From: a virus
IMG/VR virus record: IMGVR_UViG_3300042323_000705
Span: 1 to 64,000 of that record
Reading direction: 5' to 3' (one strand)
DNA length: 64,000 nt
Each line of letters starts with the position of its first letter. Position 1 is the first letter of the stretch. A model generated the notes under the pieces. It searched no databases, was not told the DNA's origin, and saw only the letters and a program-made list of their open reading frames with translations. The position numbers and the translations under genes are program-made. This document shows, in pieces, positions 1-8,300 of the stretch.

Positions 1-2
1 CC

Positions 3-143
3 TTGTACCCCGGTTGCCTTTGTCCTTCCTGTAAAGAAGGAAAGATAAAAGAAATAACTGTATGGAATCATCGAGAAGGCTTTTTTGTTTGTTCTTCTTG
101 TGATTTTACATACCAGCCTCCTCAATATAGGTATAAAAAATGA
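3..143 (+). CDS. Zinc-ribbon protein, C-terminal part (5' end outside window)
   Basis: An open frame enters from the left edge and ends at TGA 141-143. The visible 46 residues contain two Cys pairs, CPSC and CSSC, about 18 residues apart, the pattern of a zinc ribbon or C4 finger. The true start lies outside the window, so total length is unknown. Its stop overlaps the next ATG (ATGA), indicating translational coupling. Function is not assignable beyond likely zinc binding. Confidence 0.6.
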   Translation: MYPGCLCPSCKEGKIKEITVWNHREGFFVCSSCDFTYQPPQYRYKK

Positions 144-313
144 AAACAAAAGAATTTAAAGAGTGGTTTGCTGATTTTGCTGCTGGTGTCGCTATCGAAG
201 GCCCCAACTCAGGTCAATGGCGTAAACTACAAACAATTGTCAATTCTCTAGAAGTAGAAGCTCCTAAACCAGTGGTTGAAAAAGCTCCTGTTGAGAAAAA
301 GATTAAAGAATAA
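140..313 (+). CDS. Small hypothetical protein (57 aa)
   Basis: ATG at 140 overlaps the preceding stop. The N-terminal half looks folded (acidic/aromatic, WFADFAAG), the C-terminal third is a Lys/Glu/Pro-rich tail (VEAPKPVVEKAPVEKK). I do not recognise the family. It precedes a structured intergenic region and the scaffold/capsid genes, so it may be a minor head-region protein, but that is positional inference only. Confidence 0.55.
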   Translation: MKTKEFKEWFADFAAGVAIEGPNSGQWRKLQTIVNSLEVEAPKPVVEKAPVEKKIKE

Positions 314-319
314 AAACAA

Positions 320-385
320 GACTCTTCACGCTTACAGGGCTTAGCCCGCGAGATCGCCTGTGCGGTCGGCGCACCCCGAAGAGTC
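320..385 (+). ncRNA. GC-rich multi-hairpin element before the scaffold gene
   Basis: An 8-bp closing stem, GACTCTTC (320-327) with GAAGAGTC (378-385), encloses GGGC-TTA-GCCC (337-347), a small hairpin at 348-357 (GCG-AGAT-CGC) and GTGCG-GTCGG-CGCAC (360-374). The fold resembles a multi-branched junction and is much richer in GC than its surroundings. There is no U-run after it, so it is not a typical intrinsic terminator, and it does not fit a tRNA. It may be an RNA processing site or a leader element controlling the scaffold/capsid transcript. Confidence 0.45.
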
Positions 386-473
386 ACTAATAACTATAAT
401 ACCATAGACTAACGAACTATTGTTGTACCTTTAGTTCTCTATTCAATGCTGTGCAAAAGGAAATACTATAACT

Positions 474-1154
474 ATGGCTGATCAAAACGACGATAATACT
501 GTCAATGATAATGAAGACGATAATGACACCAATCAACAAGACCTTTCCCAGCGGAAAGCCTCTCTTGCTGATGAGCATCAAGCTCTACTAAAACAATTGG
601 TGGCTGACGAGCTTAAACAAATGAAGGGCAATGTTGACAAAGCCTATAAAAAAGCTGAAGAGCTAGCACGTGAAAATGCTCGTCTCAAAGCAGAAGCTCA
701 AGATAAGCAACGTAAACAACTCGAAGACGAAGGCAAGCATTACGAAGTTGCAAAACTCAAACTTGCTGAACTAGAAGAAGAAAAGAAAATTCTGCAGGAT
801 AAACTTACTTCTGTTACTCGAGATCGTGAGCTAGAGAAGCACTTAGGCTCTCTCGAGTTCCGTAACGACTTCGCACGTGAAACTGCTTTCAAAACTATTC
901 TCCCTGAACTTGTCCAAGACGAGGACGGCTCATGGGTTCACAAGTCTGGCGCTAGTATTAATGACTATCTCAAGGCTTTTTCTAAAGATCCTAATAAGGA
1001 TTTTCTCTTTAAACCTAAAGAAAACTCAGGTGCTGGCTCAAACTCGAACAAGAACTCTGCTTCAATGTCACGTCCAAAGACTCTCTCTGGCATGACTACT
1101 GAAGAGCTACTTGCTCTTGCTGAATCAGGTAAACTCGGAACAGTGACTTTCTAA
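474..1154 (+). CDS. Head scaffolding protein
   Basis: A 226-residue acidic, strongly helical protein immediately upstream of the major capsid gene, the standard place for a scaffold. Residues 1-30 are an acidic Asp/Asn-rich tail, about 30-125 is a charged coiled coil (LARENARLKAEAQDK, AKLKLAELEEEKK), and the C-terminus is a Ser/Asn-rich linker followed by a short basic/hydrophobic end (SRPKTLSGMTTEELLALAESG), the type of tail that docks on capsid protein. No protease domain is seen. The SD is AAAGGAA before ATG 474. Scaffolds direct prohead assembly and leave before or during packaging. Confidence 0.8.
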   Translation: MADQNDDNTVNDNEDDNDTNQQDLSQRKASLADEHQALLKQLVADELKQMKGNVDKAYKKAEELARENARLKAEAQDKQRKQLEDEGKHYEVAKLKLAELEEEKKILQDKLTSVTRDRELEKHLGSLEFRNDFARETAFKTILPELVQDEDGSWVHKSGASINDYLKAFSKDPNKDFLFKPKENSGAGSNSNKNSASMSRPKTLSGMTTEELLALAESGKLGTVTF

Positions 1155-1185
1155 GTCACCAATAATCTAAAAAAGGTACAACAAA

Positions 1186-2277
1186 ATGGCTATTAATCAT
1201 CTTAACTTTCAGAACGTAGCAGTTGCTATCTCTGCTTATGCAGAAGAGCGCTGGACCGAAGAAAAGCGTATTAACTCAACTGGTATGGTCGCAGCTTCAA
1301 CCGAACTAGACCCATCAGGTGAAGGCTTCGCTGGTCAGCTACGCTGGTACAAACCGCTATCAGCTACCATCAACAATGCTTCACTAACCACTGCTACTGA
1401 TGGTACTTATTCTTCAATTTCAACCGACATTGCTAACTATGTTAAGAATGCTCGCACCATCGGTGCTGAACAGGTTAACCTACAGCGCATCATCTCACAG
1501 CAGGACGGCCTAGCTTTCTTCGCTCGTAACTTCGCTCAGTCACGTGCTCAGGACGAGCATAACGCTGTTCTAAACATCATGAAGGGCGTTGCTGCTTCTG
1601 AAGTTGCTCTTGGTGCTGGTATTGTCGGCTTCGACACTGTTCCTTCAGGCTCAGTTGGTGCTTTCGTTGACGTTAACGCTGCTGGTGCTTTCGGCGCTGC
1701 TGCTACTGGCGCTGGCGATGCTCGCAAGCTAGTTGACTCCTCAGAAATCGGTGCTGCTCGTGGTGAGCGTCTATTCCGTGCTATGGGTATGTTCTACAAG
1801 GACTACGAACCAGACTTCGTCTATATGGTAACTTCACCTGAAGTTCTTGCTGACCTTCGTGCAGCTAACCTAATCGACCAAGACCGTGTTCGTGACGGTA
1901 ACCTAGACTTCCAAACCATCTTCGGTGGTAAGTTCCGTCTAGTCCTAACTCGTGCTGCTCAAGGCAACCTTGCTGCTTCAGCTAACGTTAACGACCAGTC
2001 AACCAAGACAACCTTCCTTGTCAAGCCTGGTTCAGTTGCTTTCCGCGAAATCCCAATGCCAGTCGCTACCGAAGTTGATCGTAATCCTGCTAGCTATGCT
2101 GGTGGTGGTTCAACCAACATCTGGTATCGCTATGGCTTCGTTGCTCATCCAATGGGCTACGACTGGGTTGGTGCAACCAACAACTTCGCTACCAATGCAA
2201 CCCTAGGGGCCGCTGGTTCATGGACCCGTACTATGGATCCACTAAACCTAGGTATTCTCCCCATCCTACACGCTTAA
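1186..2277 (+). CDS. Major capsid protein
   Basis: 363 residues following the scaffold, preceded by AAAAAGGTAC. The composition (Ala/Gly/Asn/Thr-rich, almost no Cys), the strongly biased codon choice (CTA, GCT, TCA, AAC repeated) and the position point to the main shell protein, expected to have the HK97 fold. The N-terminal region (SAYAEERWTEEKRINSTG) resembles the N-arm region of HK97-like capsid proteins in T7-polymerase-encoding phages. It lacks an obvious cleaved pro-domain, consistent with the separate scaffold gene. The function call is well supported by context; the fold is inference. Confidence 0.85.
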   Translation: MAINHLNFQNVAVAISAYAEERWTEEKRINSTGMVAASTELDPSGEGFAGQLRWYKPLSATINNASLTTATDGTYSSISTDIANYVKNARTIGAEQVNLQRIISQQDGLAFFARNFAQSRAQDEHNAVLNIMKGVAASEVALGAGIVGFDTVPSGSVGAFVDVNAAGAFGAAATGAGDARKLVDSSEIGAARGERLFRAMGMFYKDYEPDFVYMVTSPEVLADLRAANLIDQDRVRDGNLDFQTIFGGKFRLVLTRAAQGNLAASANVNDQSTKTTFLVKPGSVAFREIPMPVATEVDRNPASYAGGGSTNIWYRYGFVAHPMGYDWVGATNNFATNATLGAAGSWTRTMDPLNLGILPILHA

Positions 2278-2290
2278 GTTAGGAAGCATC

Positions 2291-2791
2291 ATGGCGCTAA
2301 TTTTATTTGAAAACTCTTACTTAGAGTCTGCTGACGATTATCTTGCAGACAACCCTTTTTGGGAAGCTGCAGATACAGATGCTCAAGAACAGGCGCTAGT
2401 TGATGCAACTCGAATTCTGGACCAAAATGAATGGATTGGGACGGCGGTAACGTCGTCTCAGTCTCTTGCTTGGCCTAGAGCTAAACTTAGTTTCTTTGAT
2501 CCTGTACTTTCTCTTCATGTTCCTGTTGAACAAGGAGAGATTCCTATTCGTCTAGAAAAAGCTGTAGCTTATCTAGCACTTCACTTAGTAAAACACCCAA
2601 CAGTAATTAAAGGTTATGAGACAACCTATGACTCTATTTCAATCGGACCTATTAGCTTGTCTAATACCGATGCTGGTCGTAGTTCTTCTCCTCAAGTTCC
2701 TTTAGTACCTGCTGAGATTAATAAGCTTATTGCTCCTTTAATCTTTAGCCAAGGTTACACTGCTGCAGGGGGCTGGTGGAGGTCAAACTAA
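2291..2791 (+). CDS. Head-tail adaptor (connector) protein
   Basis: 166 residues, first gene after the capsid, where siphophages encode the gp6/gp15-type adaptor that sits below the portal. The sequence is mainly helical at the N-terminus (residues 10-45, ESADDYLADNPFWEAAD) with a second helix pair around 90-115 (IRLEKAVAYLALHLVKHP), a pattern typical of the connector family DnaT-like/adaptor proteins. Its stop codon overlaps the next ATG. No catalytic motif is expected. The call rests on position and helical pattern. Confidence 0.6.
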   Translation: MALILFENSYLESADDYLADNPFWEAADTDAQEQALVDATRILDQNEWIGTAVTSSQSLAWPRAKLSFFDPVLSLHVPVEQGEIPIRLEKAVAYLALHLVKHPTVIKGYETTYDSISIGPISLSNTDAGRSSSPQVPLVPAEINKLIAPLIFSQGYTAAGGWWRSN

Positions 2792-3126
2792 TGAGCCTAC
2801 TACAAACAGTAGAATCTGCAGTTGATCAAGCTTTTCAAGCTGCTGGTGACTTAGTACAGTTAGGTGTTCTTCTTGAAGAAACAGCTATAGGATTTAATTT
2901 CGGCACAGGTACTTTAATTTCTGATGAACAACCCTACTCAGTAGAATTTATCGAAGTTAGTTCTGTGTTAGACAAAGATTTAAATATCGTAAAGGAATTA
3001 GTTATTAGAACTAGAGATCTAGATGGTTCTCGTTATTCAACTATTAGTTTTGGAAACAAGACTTACCGTTTTGAAAAACTTGAGACTTATCCAGGAATTA
3101 CGCAATTAACAGTAAGGAGTGTTTGA
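2791..3126 (+). CDS. Head-tail joining / neck protein
   Basis: 111 residues, starting at the ATG that overlaps the previous stop, with GGAGG at 2776-2780 as ribosome binding site; a longer upstream frame is possible but ignores that site. The protein is short, beta-rich and lies between the adaptor and the tail terminator, where many siphophages have the stopper protein. I see no diagnostic motif. Assigning stopper rather than another neck component is inference from gene order. Confidence 0.5.
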   Translation: MSLLQTVESAVDQAFQAAGDLVQLGVLLEETAIGFNFGTGTLISDEQPYSVEFIEVSSVLDKDLNIVKELVIRTRDLDGSRYSTISFGNKTYRFEKLETYPGITQLTVRSV

Positions 3127-3518
3127 TGTTTGAAGATATCATAGACACTTTTTATTCGTTACCACAAAATAACTTACTAGCAAATTTGCCCGTTTATCCG
3201 GCTGATTACCGAGGAACAATCTCTGCCGTTCCTTTTTTGAAGCTTAATATTGTAACCGGAAAAGCAAATCAATTTGCCTATAGAGATAACAAATTAGTTA
3301 CTGGTCTCGTCATTGTAAGTATTTATTACCCTGCTGGTAGTGGTCAAAAAGAACCTACTACAATTGCTAACTCTTTAGATCTTGTGTTCCAAAATAAATT
3401 TTTAGCTTACGGTATTCAAACTAATGTAAGCTCTTTACAGTTCATTGGACCAGATCCCGATGACTCAACTCTTTCAAGAGCAGATTATTCTGTTCCTTTT
3501 TCTTACTATGGAGAATAA
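3126..3518 (+). CDS. Tail terminator protein
   Basis: 130 residues, ATG overlapping the preceding TGA. The size, the location directly before the major tail protein, and the pattern of an N-terminal helix (FEDIIDTFYSLP) followed by alternating beta strands (PFLKLNIVTGKANQFAY, TGLVIVSIYYPAG) and a C-terminal strand (ADYSVPFSYYG) fit the lambda gpU/DUF4128-type tail terminator that caps the tail tube. No sequence-specific motif proves it. Confidence 0.6.
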   Translation: MFEDIIDTFYSLPQNNLLANLPVYPADYRGTISAVPFLKLNIVTGKANQFAYRDNKLVTGLVIVSIYYPAGSGQKEPTTIANSLDLVFQNKFLAYGIQTNVSSLQFIGPDPDDSTLSRADYSVPFSYYGE

Positions 3519-3521
3519 CTA

Positions 3522-4100
3522 ATGGCTTTCCCAACTTCAATCTCAGCTGCACAGTTCTCAGCTCTTGCTGTTTCTCGTGATGCTGTCCCAACCTCTCTTA
3601 CTGAGAGCAATCTTAAAGCAAACTTTGCTACTGCTGCAGACTTCGCAGAAATTGAAAACATTCGCGACATGCCTAGCTTCGGTACTCCTGCTAACATCGT
3701 TAAAGTTCCTGTTTATGGTCAAGCTCAGACCCAGTCTATCGGTGCTCAGTCAGACGCTCCTGACCTAGAACTAACGATTAACTATGTACCTTCAGAGTGG
3801 GCAAAGGCTAACGCTTCTTTTGCTACTACTGGTACACTAGGCGATGCAGTCGCTGATGGTATTGCAAAGGTATTCCAATTCGCGCTACTTCCTGCTAAGC
3901 CCCCAGCACTAACTACTGCTGTAACTGCTGGCGTTGGTGGTACTCTTGCTGCTCCAGTTCCAAACGCACTCATTTACTTCGTAGGTAAAATCGAATCACT
4001 ACTCGTTAACCCTGCTCGTGATGACGCATCAACTGCTACTGTAGCTCTTTCTATTCAGTCAGACTTCTATGGTCCTTACACTGTAACTGCTACAAGCTAA
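3522..4100 (+). CDS. Major tail (tube) protein
   Basis: 192 residues, Ala/Thr/Ser-rich with capsid-like codon bias, placed between the tail terminator and the chaperone genes. Features include long beta-prone stretches (IVKVPVYGQAQTQSIG, LELTINYVPSEW, ALIYFVGKIESLLVN) and a C-terminal strand ending TVTATS. This is the expected site and composition of the tube protein that polymerises around the tape measure. It is followed by a strong GC hairpin, which would end or attenuate this highly expressed transcript. Confidence 0.8.
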   Translation: MAFPTSISAAQFSALAVSRDAVPTSLTESNLKANFATAADFAEIENIRDMPSFGTPANIVKVPVYGQAQTQSIGAQSDAPDLELTINYVPSEWAKANASFATTGTLGDAVADGIAKVFQFALLPAKPPALTTAVTAGVGGTLAAPVPNALIYFVGKIESLLVNPARDDASTATVALSIQSDFYGPYTVTATS

Positions 4101-4108
4101 TTTAGGAA

Positions 4109-4124
4109 GGCCCCTTCGGGGGCC
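4109..4124 (+). terminator. GC hairpin with UUCG tetraloop after major tail gene
   Basis: GGCCCC-TTCG-GGGGCC forms a perfect 6-bp stem with a very stable UUCG loop 8 bases after the tail-protein stop. Only a weak T stretch follows (CCTTTACAT), so it may attenuate transcription or protect the mRNA 3' end rather than fully terminate. Confidence 0.7.
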
Positions 4125-4145
4125 AACCTTTACATAGGTATATAC

Positions 4146-4373
4146 ATGAATAAACCATTTTCAAATAGTTATGTCGTAAAAGAGACATTAAAACATATGC
4201 AATCAAGTGTAGCTATTTCTACGCAAAAAACAATCGCAAGACTACCTGAGTTTCAAGATCAACCAGAAAAACTTCAAGAAGTAATGACTACTCTTGCTAA
4301 TCTTGGTAAATTGAACGCTATGATTGAGTCAATTCGCGAAAATAATGAAAATATTCTAGGAGATAAAGAATGA
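4146..4373 (+). CDS. Small hypothetical tail-region protein (75 aa)
   Basis: Helical protein without recognised domain, located between the tube protein and the frameshifted chaperone pair; its last codons overlap the start of the chaperone gene. The N-terminus (NKPFSNSYVVKETLKHMQSSV) and Glu/Asn-rich C-terminus give little clue. It is probably co-translated with the chaperones and involved in tail assembly; this is position-based. Confidence 0.55.
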   Translation: MNKPFSNSYVVKETLKHMQSSVAISTQKTIARLPEFQDQPEKLQEVMTTLANLGKLNAMIESIRENNENILGDKE

Positions 4374-4717
4374 AACATCTATTAAATTCAAAACTTCCAG
4401 TTAAAACTTACGATTTTATGGGTCAAAAAAATTCTGTTGAGATTAGGAAACTTTCTGCACAAGAAGTTCTTGATTTCCAGACTTATGTTAAATCAGTAGT
4501 TCCACAAGATGATAAAGAAACGCAAACTGCTGACTCAGGTTTTGCTATTCAATTTTATTTAATTAAAAAAACTGTTAAAGGTGCAGAAGATATCTCTGAT
4601 GAAGAGCTAAAAACTTTTCCATTAGAAGACCTCTCACGCCTTACGGAAGAAATTTTAAAGTTTTCAGGGTTAGATACTTCTAAAGTAGAGGGAAACGACT
4701 CAGCGAAGAAGAAGTAG
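4370..4717 (+). CDS. Tail assembly chaperone, short form (gpG-like)
   Basis: 115 residues ending at TAG 4715. It lies in the standard position of lambda G between the tube protein and the tape measure. The sequence begins with a beta-like segment (KTYDFMGQKNSVEIRKLSAQEVLDFQ) then helices, a pattern shared by chaperones that follow the tail tube gene. About 20 bases before the stop there is a canonical slippery heptamer in the correct phase, so a fraction of ribosomes should make the longer form. Confidence 0.75.
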   Translation: MKHLLNSKLPVKTYDFMGQKNSVEIRKLSAQEVLDFQTYVKSVVPQDDKETQTADSGFAIQFYLIKKTVKGAEDISDEELKTFPLEDLSRLTEEILKFSGLDTSKVEGNDSAKKK

Positions 4718-5028
4718 GCTACTATGAAATAGCTTATCATTTAAAGAAAAGTGTAAGTGAAATAAAGTCATTACCTTACGATGAGGTTTTAGGTTGGTTT
4801 GAATTTTTCGATAGATTTCCTCCAGAGTGGAGAGCAGATCGTAGAGCAGCTGTTATCACTATGTCTATGGCAGGAGATAAGGTAAAACCTGAAGACTTGT
4901 TTGATTCTTTACGAGTTATACGACATCAATACAACAAACAACAAGAGAAAGTTAATACAGTCAGCAATCGTTTTGTTGATAGGTTCAAACATCTATTTAC
5001 TGAGAAGGTAGACTTTTTAAATGATTAA
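4370..5028 (+). CDS. Tail assembly chaperone, -1 frameshift fusion (gpG-T-like)
   Basis: If ribosomes slip at GGGAAAC (4690-4696), 109 in-frame codons are followed by the -1 frame from 4696 to TAA 5026-5028, giving about 219 residues. The -1 frame is open for over 300 bases, has no good start of its own, and encodes a plausible domain (SVSEIKSLPYDEVLGWFEFFDRFPPEWRAD read in two parts). This matches the G/GT arrangement of siphophages, where the T extension recruits tape measure and tube protein. Confidence 0.8.
4690..4696 (+). promoter_or_regulatory. Programmed -1 ribosomal frameshift site GGGAAAC
   Basis: The heptamer is in X-XXY-YYZ phase relative to the short chaperone: zero-frame codons GGA (4691) and AAC (4694) re-pair as GGG and AAA after a one-base slip. 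The zero-frame stop follows at 4715, and the -1 frame continues into the T-like extension. GGGAAA-type heptamers are known frameshift sites in phage tail chaperones. Confidence 0.8.
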
Positions 5029-5335
5029 AGCAAGTATTACTTTCAAAAGAAAAGATTTAGAAAAACTAGTAAAGAAAGAAGTTTTAACAGAACTTTTAGA
5101 AGACAAAAATGATATTTTAACTTCAATGAAGCTAGCTACACCTGTTGATACCGGAGAAGCAAAATCTTCTTGGAAATTATTAGTTAAGAACGAAAAATTA
5201 TCTTTAGAAAATGATGAAAATTATATTTTCTATGTGAATAATGGAACATCTAAAATTCAACCTAGAAATTTTATAGAAAGAGTTTGTTTGTCTTTTGGTA
5301 AGATTGAGGGTAGTGCAGCTCGATTAACGCAATAA
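5021..5335 (+). CDS. HK97 gp10-like tail completion protein (putative)
   Basis: 104 residues starting within the end of the frameshift extension. The central motif TPVDTGEAKSSW followed by a strand (NYIFYVNNGTSKIQPRNF) strongly resembles the HK97 gp10/tail-completion family, in which 'P.DTG...W' precedes a YA..E.GT..... .F motif. In most siphophages this gene is between connector and terminator genes; here it is displaced to sit next to the tape measure, just before a strong terminator. The family call is by motif recognition. Confidence 0.6.
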   Translation: MIKASITFKRKDLEKLVKKEVLTELLEDKNDILTSMKLATPVDTGEAKSSWKLLVKNEKLSLENDENYIFYVNNGTSKIQPRNFIERVCLSFGKIEGSAARLTQ

Positions 5336-5340
5336 TATAT

Positions 5341-5384
5341 GCCCCATGATTTAACAATTGTGGGGCTTTTTTTTTTTTTTTTTT
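5341..5384 (+). terminator. Intrinsic terminator before the tape measure gene
   Basis: GCCCCA...TGGGGC stem (5341-5366) followed by 18 consecutive T (5367-5384). The ribosome binding site AGGAGG of the tape measure gene begins right after the T run, so the tape measure transcript must come from partial read-through or an unidentified start close by. The homopolymer length is unusual and may vary between clones. Confidence 0.85.
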
Positions 5385-5395
5385 AGGAGGCCTAA

Positions 5396-8300
5396 ATGAC
5401 AGTTTATGTCGATTTCGAAGTAAGAGACGCTAAGGTTAGGTCTTCAGTAGAAAACATTAATAATTCTATTAATAGACTTACAAGTTCTACTATAAAGACG
5501 TCTAGTACAATGAATCGCCTAGGCGCTAGTGATCTTAGCAACATTAACAAACAACTAGCTAGTATTAATAAAAATATTAGTAATATGAATACTTCTACAG
5601 TAAACGCAGTTGCAAATATGAAAACTCTTGCAATTTCTGCAGGAGCAGCTCTTACTGGTATTTTTGCAGGTTCTGCTTTTACAAGAGCAGGCGATTCTTT
5701 AACTAGTATTAACAACCGTTTATCACTTATTGTAGGTAGAGGGCAAGAGCTAGGTAGACTTAGAACTGAACTAGAAAGAATTTCTTTAACTACTAAAACA
5801 TCTATTAATAGTGGAGCTGAGGTTTTTGGTAGAATCGGTTTAGTATTAAAAGAAAGATACCCAACTGAAGATTTACTTGCTGCAACAGAAGCTATCCAGC
5901 TAGCTGCAAAAATTGGTGGTGGAGCGCCTGAGTCTGTAGATGCTGCTCTAGTACAGCTAAGCCAAGCGTTTGCAGGTAACTTCCAAAATGCTGGTGCAGA
6001 ACTTACTTCTTTGCAAGAACAAGCTCCTAAAGTCGCCTTAGCTATCGCTGAAGGATTAAATATCCCTTACGGCGAACTTAAGAAACTTGCTGCTGATGGT
6101 AAACTAAACTCAGACATTGTTCTTAATGCGCTTATTGCTCAGCTAGGTTCTCTTAGAGAAGAAGCCAACTTAGTAGAAAGCACAGTATCTGGTTCTTTCA
6201 ATATCTTATCTGAATCTTTTTCTAAATTTTTTGGAGAAGTTAACGCAGGCTTAGGGACTAACAAGAGACTCACTAGTTGGATGGAATCTCTAGCTGACTC
6301 TATGTACTACTTGTCAGGATATATTAGAGAAGACGTAGAAGACATTGTAAGCTATATTACAAATTTTGTATCTGAAATTTATAGCTCTGTTACTAACTTT
6401 TATAATAACTTTGGCAAACCTATTGTAGACACTTTTATTAGTGTTGTAACTTCTGTATACAGCTATACTAAAGGTCTATGGTCTAGGATTGCTGACCCTG
6501 TAGTTGAAATGCTAGAGAACATTAAACAAGTTATCTGGGACTTTGGTGTTTGGTTAATTTGGAACTCAGTTTGGAAAGATATTTGGGAAGATGTAATTGC
6601 ATACACTGCTAACTTGTGGAGTATGACTAAGCAAGTATTTTTTAACTTTGTTAATAATATCAAAGGAGTTTTTGAAAGACTAAGAGAATCTATCTCTTCT
6701 ATCTTTACTAATATTAAAGAAACTATCTCTAAAATTGATTTTAACTCTCTAATTAATAAGTTTAAAGAGTTTGTTGGCACAATAACTGATATTGATTTTA
6801 ATCAAATTTTCTTCTTGTCTGTTGTTGGTTTAGCAACTCTTTTTAGCACAACTTTACGTGGTATTGTTGTTGATGGTATTAAGAAAGCTTTACTTATTGC
6901 TAGTACTCTCTTGTTAGACTTTGATTTTATAAGATCAATAGCTATCAACTTTGCTAATGGATTAACTTCTTATTTGTATGAAAACTTAGTTGGAGAATCA
7001 AAAAAGATTAGCAATACTGCCATGAGTAATATTATGGAAAGTATGTTCTTAGAAGCAGAGTCTACTAATGAAAAACTAATACCTAAGCTTTCCAGATCTT
7101 TTGGTAACTTATTGAATGCAATAGGGGTAGGTATTGGTGGAACTTTGATTCCCTCATTGTTTACCGATATGAACCAAGCAGAAGTAGAAAATGCTGTAAA
7201 ACGGTATGCAAGTCCTATTGGTACTGCAGTTGCGTTAGGTATTCTTACTATTATGAGTGAGACTTTTAGAGGTGCTGCTGCTAGCATTTTAAAGTTTATC
7301 TTTAACATTGGCGAAGAAGGTATGAGTAAGCGCATCAATGAAAGCATTGGTAATATTGGTACTTTCTACAAAAGAGCAATTACTTCTTCTTTAGGTCTTG
7401 CTGCAGGTTACTCTATTGGTGGAATTATCTCTCAGCAATTAGAGCTAGGTGAAGGTTCTTTACTTGACACTGCTACAAAAATTGGTTCTTCTTTGGGAGT
7501 AACTATTTTTCAAGATATGGTAATGGGTATAACTGAAGGTGCAGGTAGGGGTTCCATGGGAGACTATCTAAGACGTGCAGTTTTAGGTACTCTTGTAGGA
7601 TTTAGTATTGGTAGTATTTCTTCAGACTTAGTAGTTAAGCCATTAATCGAAAGTATTTCAGGAGCTTCACTAAGTGCAGACTCTGAACAATTCATAGATA
7701 TTGCCTCTGGTATTGTTACAGGTATTGCTTACTTCTTTGGAGAACCCTTAGCTAATGACACTTTTGAGTATTTAAAAACAAAAGGTGGCGAGCTAATAAG
7801 CAGCATGACTTCTGGTTTAAATAAAGGTATTACTGGAAAAACAAGTAAAGCTTCATTACTTAGAGACATAGGTATTTCTTTAGGCTTTGGTGCTTTAAGT
7901 TTTGGAATTGCTCAAAATATTATTGCTAGTTCAGGTATGGAATTAAGCCCTATTCAAGAAGCAGGTGTTTATGCTGGTACTCTAATAGCCGGTGAATTTT
8001 TAGCGATGCTTACCAGGTCTTTAATAAAAAAGATACCTACTGCTGCTATTAAAAATTTAGGTAAAAATTTTATTCAAGTAGTTAAAAAACTCTTAGGTAA
8101 ATCTTTTGGTCGTGGCCTTCTTGCTGGTGTTCTACTAGGTTATTTTACTACTTTTTCATCTTCTATTGAAGGAGAGCTAAGAGCATTAGGCGAACAAATC
8201 TTAGGTATTAAAATTGAAGCTGGTTCTTGGACAGAAGCAGGCATTTTCTTTGGTTCAATTATTGTCTTAGGTTTAATTGGAGGATTAGTTAGCGTAATTA

